From the IMG/VR virus record IMGVR_UViG_3300030406_000030, positions 1-21,530 of that record: a DNA stretch of 21,530 nt; one strand, written 5' to 3'. Source of the DNA: a virus. Position numbers and translations under genes: made by a program. Of this stretch, positions 1 to 7,600 are shown one piece after another. The notes under the pieces are model-generated. The model ran no database searches. It saw only the letters and a program-made list of their open reading frames with translations, and had not been told where the DNA came from. Within the stretch, counting starts at the first letter, position 1, and every line of letters begins with the position of its first letter.

Positions 1-139
1 GGAGATCTTTCTGTAGCTGATCCTCAGCACTCACAAAACGACTTATCGCATTACCTGCTGAGGCTATATCTTTTCCATTTTCGAGTGTTTGTTTAATAAC
101 AGCGAAGGCACTATTTGCAATCATTAGCATTTCAAGCAC
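1..139 (-). CDS. Conserved small phage protein, partial (C-terminus outside the window)
   Basis: This is an open frame running off the left edge, with about 46 codons visible. I chose the GTG at 139-137 as the start: GAGGTG lies 5 nt upstream and the peptide then begins (M)LEMLMIANSAFAV. An in-frame ATG at 130 is the alternative. The upstream gene stops at 149, leaving a 9-nt gap. The N-terminus is mildly hydrophobic (MLMIANSAFAVI). The rest is polar with K, D, E and Q and looks helical. It resembles short conserved proteins that follow the fibre and lysis-type genes in marine T7-like podoviruses. I do not know its function, and nothing catalytic is visible in the part present. Confidence 0.6.
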   Translation of the reverse strand, partial: MLEMLMIANSAFAVIKQTLENGKDIASAGNAISRFVSAEDQLQKDL

Positions 140-148
140 AGTGTCACC

Positions 149-376
149 TCACTTACTTAGCACCTTATCTAGTTTATCTTCTAGTCTATTAAGTGTTTCT
201 ACAATACGATTAGATGTATGACGTAGATCTTCTTTTGATGCATATTCTTCTCTAGTCTTGTTGAGAAGTATTTGTAATCGTTTTACTTCTGCAAACATTT
301 TATTAAATGCCCATGCAAATGGCATTATAATTAATGTAATAATTATATTCCAAATAAAGGTAGCATCAAATGCCAT
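149..376 (-). CDS. Small membrane protein with one TM helix and a coiled coil; holin- or spanin-like candidate
   Basis: This is a 75-aa protein when started at ATG 376. A TTG at 397 would add seven residues, but its context is no better. The start overlaps the stop of the preceding gene (ATG 376-374, TGA 368-366), which suggests translational coupling. Residues about 3-24 form one hydrophobic stretch (FDATFIWNIIITLIIMPFAWAF). The rest is a charged, heptad-like helix rich in L, R, K and E, ending DKLDKVLSK. An N-terminal TM plus a coiled coil fits a class of phage lysis accessory proteins (small holin-like or i-spanin-like). Its place just after the fibre genes matches T7 gene 17.5 (holin). 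The assignment rests on topology and position only. Confidence 0.65.
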   Translation of the reverse strand: MAFDATFIWNIIITLIIMPFAWAFNKMFAEVKRLQILLNKTREEYASKEDLRHTSNRIVETLNRLEDKLDKVLSK

Positions 377-665
377 CAGTATTTTGGCTTTCTGCAAATG
401 TTTTATAGTTAGCCTTTACTGTATCTGTCCACACAGCATTTGCTACTGCTTGTACTTCACTAGCTTCTTTGCTTATGTCGGTGTCTGTGTGTGTCCACTT
501 ACCATCTTCACCTTTTAATGATGAGTATGGTGTAAGGTAGTGCCTATGTCTTGACCTACTAATTTCTTTACCATTTTCTTTTATCACAGTGTCAGTTGCA
601 ACTTGTATGTTCCAAGAATTTACAACTTCTATTTTTGGTGTTTCTGTTGATTTAGTAATTGACAC
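366..665 (-). CDS. Conserved hypothetical phage protein (99 aa)
   Basis: It starts at GTG 665, chosen because AAAAGGAGA (679-671) lies at normal spacing upstream and no ATG occurs nearby. The protein is soluble, with no signal peptide or TM segment. The first half looks beta-rich (WNIQVATDTVIKENGKEISRSRHRHYL). It is followed by a Ser/Asp/Thr linker and a C-terminal helix (AVANAVWTDTVKANYKTF). The 'RSRHRHYLTP' and 'AVWTDTVKA' segments look like conserved signatures of a family I associate with the fibre/lysis junction of marine podoviruses, but I know of no assigned function. It could be a minor virion protein or a lysis-module accessory. Confidence 0.7.
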   Translation of the reverse strand: MSITKSTETPKIEVVNSWNIQVATDTVIKENGKEISRSRHRHYLTPYSSLKGEDGKWTHTDTDISKEASEVQAVANAVWTDTVKANYKTFAESQNTDGI

Positions 666-689
666 TTTAATCTCCTTTTTATTATCAAA

Positions 690-1466
690 TTAAGAGGTTC
701 TATAAATTAAATTTGCTGAAAAATAACTTTTTTGTGTGGTTATGTTACTTCCACCATCAATGACACCCGAATTTTGATGAATACCACCATTATTTTCGCC
801 ACTACCATTTGAAGCAAAATTACCAATTAGTACAGCACCAGAACCAGCATCTACTGTAAAAGGTAGTCCAGATATAACTAAATTGCTTCCTGCTGTTCCA
901 GTATTTCCACCATCACAATAAAAATGAGCAAGAACCAAGCGACCTATTTTTACATAGTTACCAATCCTAACAGAAAAAGTACTTGAAGAACTTTGGTTTT
1001 TTACATCAGGAGTAAAAGTTCCTTCTTCATAATCGTCAAGCAGATTAGATGCAGTAGCTGAAGTTACGCCAAGATGTATACCTGCATTTGATGAAGGTAA
1101 AACTATATTCCCTGATGAATTTAACTCAAATAATGTTGAACCTGATGAATTACTTACTCTAAAATTATCAGCACCACCTGAACCTAACCACACATGATTA
1201 TTGCTTCCATTTTTTAAACCAAGTCTAAATTGATTGCTACCTTGAATGAATGCTCTTTTATCATCACTCGTACTACCAACAATAAATTTTGCACCTGATG
1301 ATTCATCTGTTGTACCAATCATTACATCTTCATCACTTGATATAGTCATAGCAGTAGCATCTGCATTATCGTCTATTCCTTGAGATGTAAAAGCACCACT
1401 GACATCTAGTGTGCCACCCAAGTTAGCATCAGTTATTACGTTGGATATATCTCTTGCTCTTGTCAT
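690..1466 (-). CDS. Second tail-fibre or receptor-binding-like protein (258 aa)
   Basis: The ATG at 1466 lies 2 nt after the stop of the large fibre gene. Its SD (GAGG) is formed by the last codons of that gene. The composition is fibre-like: rich in Gly, Ser, Asn, Thr and Asp, with only one Cys. Residues about 1-100 hold short beta repeats (VMIGTTDESSGAKFIVGSTSD, HVWLGSGGADNFRVSNSSGSTLFELNSSGN). Residues about 143-155 carry LDDYEEGTFTPDV, a motif frequent in tail-fibre C-terminal regions of marine and other phages, followed by a beta-rich head domain (NYVKIGRLVLAHFYC). It has no T7 gp17-like N-terminal anchor, so it probably attaches to the large fibre or the tail tip. Receptor binding is inferred from composition and position. 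Confidence 0.75.
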   Translation of the reverse strand: MTRARDISNVITDANLGGTLDVSGAFTSQGIDDNADATAMTISSDEDVMIGTTDESSGAKFIVGSTSDDKRAFIQGSNQFRLGLKNGSNNHVWLGSGGADNFRVSNSSGSTLFELNSSGNIVLPSSNAGIHLGVTSATASNLLDDYEEGTFTPDVKNQSSSSTFSVRIGNYVKIGRLVLAHFYCDGGNTGTAGSNLVISGLPFTVDAGSGAVLIGNFASNGSGENNGGIHQNSGVIDGGSNITTQKSYFSANLIYRTS

Positions 1467-1468
1467 TT

Positions 1469-4400
1469 CTACCTCACTAAATATTCGTGAACTGTATCAG
1501 ATATTTCTCTCATCTTAATCCATCTATCACCAACAGTTTGCCCAACATTAACTCTAAGTTTACCTACCAAACCTATAGGACTAAACTCTTTTCTATCTTC
1601 TCTAGGAATATAGGTTTTACTTGCATCAAATGCTGAATTAAGTTTTTTTCTTTTTAAGTTATCACCATTCTCATCTTTAGATGTCACTTTTGCATCTTTA
1701 GGTACAGTAACATCACTTGGTATTTTATCTGTATTGTAGGTTTTTAAATTTTTAGCTCCATCACTTGCTTCTTCTGCCCATTCTGTTTGTGTGTATTCTT
1801 CATAAATATATCTTCCATAATTATCTGTTTCAAATTTATCTTTCCATTTTTCACTTTGAGCATCACCAAGAATTACTGGTCTTGCAGATACAACTCCTAT
1901 GATGCTTGATTGTGCATCACTACTTGTTGACAATCTTATTTGATTTCCATCAAGCACAACAGTTTTTCCTACCCTATCTTCATTAGAGGTGTTACCATCT
2001 TTCCATTCAAACATCTCGGCATAGTCACCACCACTTGAACTGTAAGCACCATCAGCATGGACAGTGCCATCACCTTGTAGTCTAATTTCTCTATCAGCAC
2101 CATTACCTGAGTAACACTCTAAGAAGTTATAACTACTACTTGCTGCCCTAACAACAATTACTTGAGTTGCACCACCTGCATAACTTCCATCTGATGTTTG
2201 AAAAACCATTGCAGGATTGCCACCATGATCTGTCTGAAACTCACCAAATTGACCAGTAGCATCTCTATAAGTTCCATTTCTATTACCAGCCTTAAAAAAA
2301 GTAGATGCAATAAATCTTGCACTTTCAGAGTTACCATTTTTAAATTGAGTTACATCACTACCTAAAAAATTAATTTGTGTATTGGTATCATCAGATTTAG
2401 TAAATGTATCTGCAATAACTTTACCATTAAAAGTTGCATCACCACCCTCTGATGTATCAAGGGTAAGCATAGTGGTGTTAGTACCACCAACATTACCTCT
2501 AAACTGAATATCTTTATCTTGTACAACTGCCTTAAATATGACGAGACTGCTATCACTTTGAACTGTTAAAAATTCCGTGCCACCATGTTTAAATCTAGTA
2601 TCGCCACCTCCAGCATCTATGCTAATGTCTCCTGCAACATCAAGTGTAAAATCACCACTAGCATTAGCTATATTACCAGTAACAGTTACACCACTAGAAG
2701 TAGTTTCAAACTTTTTGCTATTATCGTGATAAAGTTCTACTGCACCATCAGCAATCGCATTTATCAAATATTCATTGAGTGCTGAGTTCATTATGCCTAC
2801 AGCAGTACTACCACCAATAAACAAACTTCCAGTACCACTATCAACAATACTTGATAAACTACCAGTGTGTTGAATCTGTAAATCACCACTGTCACCTAGC
2901 TTTATTATATCTGCATCACCCATATTAAGATGTGTTTGTAGTGTAGTTTCTCCTTGTACGTTTAGTGTTCCGTTTATATCCGAATTACCAGTAGTAAGTG
3001 TAGATGTACCATTATCAATATTACCAAACCCACTAGTTATTGATCCTGAGTTCAATGCACCAGTAGACACAATATTTGCAACTTGAAATGTACCAAATGT
3101 TACAATATCAACTACATCACCATTAGATAATGCACTAGCAAAAACAACAGAAGTACCTGACGTTACAGTTACATCTGTACCATTCACCATCTTTACACCA
3201 TTTAGGTATACATCAATAAACCCAGCATCATATGCTAAAGTATTACTATTAGCTTCTGCAAAGCCAGTACCTGATGCACCAGTTAATGTTGTAGGTGTGC
3301 CAGTAATATTGTATGTAAATCTTTCTGATGTACCATTAACAGATGACCCAGCATTTTGAAAACCACTTGATCCAAACACTTTAAGTGTATTAGCCGCAGT
3401 ATCAAAAACTAGATCACCAACATCATTATCAGAACTTGGCACACCTGATTGTACTCTATATCTTTCAGCAAAGCTATTCACACCTGATAAGTTAGATGCA
3501 ACAGTATTTACATTTGATATTGATCCACCAACATTATTAACATTAGTTATTGCACCTGCTACTGTATTTATATTACTAGCATTACTTACTACTGAGTTTA
3601 TATTAGTAGCATTGCTTACAGCAGAATTAATATTACTAGCATTACTAACTGCGGCATTAATATTACTTGCATTAGATACAGCAGAATTAATATTACTTGA
3701 GTTTCCTGCAACAGATGTGACATTACTTGCGATACCTGCAACAGTAGTGACATTAGCTTTTATTCCCTCTACTGCATTTAAATCAGATACAAAATCTGAT
3801 GTAGCTAATAAATCTAAATCAGCAATTATTGCAGTAGTTGCAAGTGCATTTAAATCAGCTATAAAATCTGATGTTACAACTGACATATCTGTGACAAAAT
3901 CACTAGTAACTAAATTAATTTTTGATACAAATGTACTATCTATAAGTGCCATATCAGCGGCAAAATCAGATGTAATTAATGATGCTTTACCTGCTACAGT
4001 AGTAACATTACTAGCTATCCCTGCTACTGTACTAACATTACTTGAAATACCTGCAACTGTACTGACATTAGAATTATTGCTTGCAACTGTTGTAACATTA
4101 CTACTAATTCCTGCTACTGTATTAATATTTGCAGTAATAGCAGATAAAGAATTAACATTAGCTATTGTTGGACCTGCTTCAGCCGCTCCAGTAGTAGCAT
4201 TAAATCCTAATACTGTTCCTTTTCTTGCATCTTTTAGAGGCAATGTCATAGTAGCCGCATCATCAAACTCTTGTAATCTGATGGTTCTATCAACATTATC
4301 ATTAAAATCAGACTGAATAGCAGTAAGGGTGTCAAGTTCAGTATTAAGTTTAGCTATCTCAAAAGCACCTGAACTTGGAAAGTCTGTTGTTCTTGATAAA

Positions 4401-4672
4401 GGTATATCACGAGTGATAACAACAGTACTGCCACCAGTAGCACCAGTGACAGAAGTTGTTACAGTTCCAGTAGAACCATTGCCACCACTCACAGTATACA
4501 ATGAAGTATTACTTGTACTTGCATCAAAGGTACGTTCAGTACCATCAACAAATACATTTAAATCTGTTGATCCAGTAAAAAATACGAATGGTACAGCAAA
4601 TGAGGTTTGAGTTGCTCCCTGACTTACTGTGTAACTCACTCGTGGTGTATTTGCACTTAAAGCTATAGTCAT
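1469..4672 (-). CDS. Large tail fibre: T7 gp17-like N-terminus, repeat shaft, Peptidase_G2-like C-terminus
   Basis: A 1067-aa host-recognition fibre. Residues about 1-150 resemble the T7 gp17 N-terminal anchor that docks on the tail (VSYTVSQGATQTSFAVPFVF, then VFVDG and the RDIPLSRTTDF region). Residues 182-231 and 307-396 are decapeptide repeats of the N-[VI]-x-T-V-A-G-x-x-S type, with 11-12-residue TSDF repeats at 232-299 between them. Residues about 400-870 are beta-rich fibre modules (for example LQIQHTG, ELYHDNSKKFETTSSGVTVTGN). From about residue 878 the sequence matches the Peptidase_G2/intramolecular-chaperone type (GGDYAEMFEW with D883, DGN.IR.ST, IIGVVSARP..LGDA, PIGLVGKLRV). That domain normally helps trimerisation and then cleaves itself off. 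The start overlaps the gp16-like stop as TAATG, with GAGG about 11 nt upstream. Confidence 0.93.
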   Translation of the reverse strand: MTIALSANTPRVSYTVSQGATQTSFAVPFVFFTGSTDLNVFVDGTERTFDASTSNTSLYTVSGGNGSTGTVTTSVTGATGGSTVVITRDIPLSRTTDFPSSGAFEIAKLNTELDTLTAIQSDFNDNVDRTIRLQEFDDAATMTLPLKDARKGTVLGFNATTGAAEAGPTIANVNSLSAITANINTVAGISSNVTTVASNNSNVSTVAGISSNVSTVAGIASNVTTVAGKASLITSDFAADMALIDSTFVSKINLVTSDFVTDMSVVTSDFIADLNALATTAIIADLDLLATSDFVSDLNAVEGIKANVTTVAGIASNVTSVAGNSSNINSAVSNASNINAAVSNASNINSAVSNATNINSVVSNASNINTVAGAITNVNNVGGSISNVNTVASNLSGVNSFAERYRVQSGVPSSDNDVGDLVFDTAANTLKVFGSSGFQNAGSSVNGTSERFTYNITGTPTTLTGASGTGFAEANSNTLAYDAGFIDVYLNGVKMVNGTDVTVTSGTSVVFASALSNGDVVDIVTFGTFQVANIVSTGALNSGSITSGFGNIDNGTSTLTTGNSDINGTLNVQGETTLQTHLNMGDADIIKLGDSGDLQIQHTGSLSSIVDSGTGSLFIGGSTAVGIMNSALNEYLINAIADGAVELYHDNSKKFETTSSGVTVTGNIANASGDFTLDVAGDISIDAGGGDTRFKHGGTEFLTVQSDSSLVIFKAVVQDKDIQFRGNVGGTNTTMLTLDTSEGGDATFNGKVIADTFTKSDDTNTQINFLGSDVTQFKNGNSESARFIASTFFKAGNRNGTYRDATGQFGEFQTDHGGNPAMVFQTSDGSYAGGATQVIVVRAASSSYNFLECYSGNGADREIRLQGDGTVHADGAYSSSGGDYAEMFEWKDGNTSNEDRVGKTVVLDGNQIRLSTSSDAQSSIIGVVSARPVILGDAQSEKWKDKFETDNYGRYIYEEYTQTEWAEEASDGAKNLKTYNTDKIPSDVTVPKDAKVTSKDENGDNLKRKKLNSAFDASKTYIPREDRKEFSPIGLVGKLRVNVGQTVGDRWIKMREISDTVHEYLVR
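3485..3754 (-). repeat. Nine 30-bp in-frame repeats encoding a decapeptide in the fibre shaft
   Basis: Fibre residues 307-396 divide exactly into nine units of ten: NVTTVAGIAS, NVTSVAGNSS, NINSAVSNAS, NINAAVSNAS, NINSAVSNAT, NINSVVSNAS, NINTVAGAIT, NVNNVGGSIS, NVNTVASNLS. A degenerate tenth unit (GVNSFAE) follows. The four central 'NIN' units are nearly identical also at DNA level, which suggests recent unit duplication. The regular hydrophobic positions point to a repetitive trimeric shaft. This is a coding repeat, not a CRISPR: there are no unique spacers. Confidence 0.9.
3980..4129 (-). repeat. Five 30-bp in-frame repeats encoding a decapeptide in the fibre shaft
   Basis: Fibre residues 182-231 hold five units of ten: NINTVAGISS, NVTTVASNNS, NVSTVAGISS, NVSTVAGIAS, NVTTVAGKAS. 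This is the same motif as the second array, but the two are separated by a block with a different period (residues 232-306, positions 3755-3979). In that block the units are 11-12 residues long and of the form LVTSDFVTDMS. Confidence 0.9.
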
Positions 4673-7600
4673 TAAAATCTATTCCTCAGTAATCTATCTA
4701 TATCACTTTCGTCTGTGTCTTGCAACATTCTTCCAAATTCGTTAACATAATCTCGCAAAAACCACAATCTCATAAATGGTAAATTTTTAACAAATTGTGA
4801 TGCACCTTTCATGTCACCCTCTACTGCAAACTTGTATGCACCCTCTGTAAGATCGTATCCAATACTAGGACCTGCACCACCTATAGCAGTAAAAGCATCA
4901 ACATAACTTGGATCTTGTGGAAACTTTGGCTGTAATAAACCCATTGATATATCAGGTCCATCTAGTGCCAATGAGGTTTGCATTGCTGTATAAAAAGCAT
5001 CACTATATATTGCCGCTAATCCTGAAGCATCAAATGCTCTAGCCATCTTATCTTCTATTGACATTTTATCCCAAATGTAACCAGTACCATTAAGTTCATA
5101 CTTAATTGATAAGGACATATATGCTAACCCCATACTAGTTACCATAGATATAGCTCTATTTTTAGCTTGTCCAGTTGCCATAGCCGCTGTAATTTTATTA
5201 GCCGCCGCAAAACTATAACTAAAAAATTGGAATGGTAATCCTGCTAAACCAGTTTCTACTCTTGTATATCCTCTAAATCTAGCATCTTCTTTTAATCCAA
5301 ACTTCTCTCCAATCCATGATGGAATATATGCTACACCATCAGAGATAATTGGTTTATCAGCAGGTGTACCCATAACCACAGTATTAGCAACTCCTGAGTT
5401 CATAGCTACTCTAAATTTATCTATTGTATCTTCTGATACTTTCTTTTGTTTTTTTATTTCTGCTAATGCTAAGTCATTAATTTTATTCTCATATTCTGCC
5501 TTACCACCTTTTTTTCTTAAATCTATTCCTAAACTTTTTGCAGAATTTCTAGTGTGCATAATTTCGTGCATCACTACAAAATTTAACCAATCTTCAGGTT
5601 CTTTAAATTGATTTATAGATAAAGGCTTTACACCCTCTAGCTTTGGATTAGTCCATGCTTGTGACTCAAACATTTCACCTTTAATATAATCTCTATCAAT
5701 AAGTATAGCATTTTCACTTTTTCTAAATAATGCAGGTACATATCTACCTTCTATAGTTTTACCAGTTTTGCCATATATAATCTTAGCTGTTGTATCTGGA
5801 AAAACTATACTTGTATTCCATTTATCAGTATTAGCTAAATACATACCATTTTCTGATACTTCCCACCCTGCACTAGCTATTTCTCGACTTTGCTCTTTGC
5901 CTATACCATATCTTCTAAGATATTGAATATCTTTAGCAGTAGCAGTGCCATTATGTTCTTTTACACTAAACTCAATTAATTCATGCTGTCTTATAATACC
6001 ATCAAGTTTTTTAATAACGTTTGTTATTGGTGCTAATCCATTAAGTATATAGAATAAACTTCTTGCTTTAGTTCTAAATCCAGTTTCAAGAGGGTTATTA
6101 GTTAAATCCTCTACAAACTTCATGTGTGCATCACCTTGTAATATCTCTAATGCTTCAGCCGCAATTCTAAGTTCTTTTCTTGTCATTCGTACTTTTGAGT
6201 CTGATAGTATTCCATACAAACCTTTGAATACATTTTTAAGTTCATGCTCCATCAATACTTTGGCGGCATCAGGAATACTTGATATACCTGCTGATCCTAA
6301 ATAATTAAGTTGTGCTAAATCTCGTAACATATTAGCAAATCTCATATCTAATCTTGCAGGATTAGTTAAAACTCTACCAACAACACGATCATAAGAATGT
6401 AAAAAGTTTTTTCTAACTTTATTGATTTCACGCATTGAGATACCTGCGTTCATCATATCATTGTCCATATCATCAAGAACTTCATCAATAGTTCTACCAC
6501 CATACATTTTATTAAATTCATATTTTGGTGCTACTCTTTGAGTGTATATTCTCATAACTTGTACTGGATTTACTTCTATAAAATCAGTAACTAAAGCATT
6601 AGGAATATCTAATTCTCTATGTCTAAAATGTTGTGATTTGCCATAACCATAAAATGCAAAAGAATCATCTGTAAGATCAGCACCTTCTTTTGTTATAGCT
6701 TTTATAGTGCTGTCTACTCTCTTAGCAATAGCATCAGCAGTTGTTGCCCTGCTTATTTCTTCAGGTGTTTCGGCAGATCTCCTTAACTTTGTGCCATCTG
6801 CTTTAGTCACCATAACTGTAGGGTTATCTGTAAACCACTTTGTTAATACTTGAGCAAACTTCTCTCTATTATTTTTTATTTTATCTACTGACCAATATCT
6901 TGGAAAGAAAAACTCCTCATTTGCAGGTAGTACTTTCTTTTGTCTAGCATTTTTTAGATTTATATTTAAATCTTGTATTTCAAAATTATTTCTAGCTAAC
7001 CTTTTAATTATATTATTTTTTTTCTTTTGCAAACCTGAAGGTAAAAAAGTACCTTGCTGTTTTTTCATTTTTAATGACTCAAGAAACTCTAACTGTTTTT
7101 CACTTAAACCAACTTTTTCAGCTTGACCCATAAATTGTGCATCTAGTTCATCTAATATTTGTTGGTATTTCACAGTCATTTCTGCGTCTAATACTGCAAG
7201 ATCTCTAAGCTCTCTTACATCTTTAAATACTCTTAGTTGTTTTTTTTCTATATCTTTAGCAATAGATGCTGTGTCACCTATAATACCTGCATCTCTTAGT
7301 CTTGTTTCCCATCTTTCAAAGAATGAGTCTATTTGAGATTTAACTCTTTTTTCGATATCAGTTAATTTTTCACCTTTTAATATTTTTGTATAAGTACCTT
7401 CTAACCAATCATGGTAAGTTGTTCTTTTTCTTAACCTTGATACAGCATCATCAATATCTATATCCATAGCATAAAGATTTTTACCAAACTGTTCTTTATA
7501 AATTGTTCTTAGAACATCATGTGTAGCTACCCATTCACCTTCTCTTATTTTAGATAACTGATATACAGAGTTTTCTGTAGCTAATCCAAATTTTGTTTTT

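Noticed and set aside
165-183. Partial likeness of the 12-bp capsid-upstream repeat near 165-183
   Set aside because: Only a loose match within the codons of the small membrane protein, as expected by chance in AT-rich DNA.
377-397. TTG start at 397 for the small membrane protein
   Set aside because: The ATG at 376 begins the TM segment cleanly and overlaps the previous stop. The extra seven residues have no supporting signal.
666-689. Possible terminator between the second fibre-like gene and the 99-aa gene
   Set aside because: The gap holds only an AT-rich leader and a strong SD (AAAAGGAGA). No stem-loop is seen.
3485-4129. Possible CRISPR-like regularly spaced repeats
   Set aside because: The 30-bp period is continuous and in frame with a fibre protein. 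There are no unique spacers and no cas genes.
3612-4316. 234-aa plus-strand open frame antisense to the fibre shaft
   Set aside because: Its Leu/Ala/Thr-rich sequence is the mirror of the decapeptide repeat codons of the minus-strand fibre. It has no independent RBS, lies wholly inside a strongly supported gene, and is best explained as a shadow.
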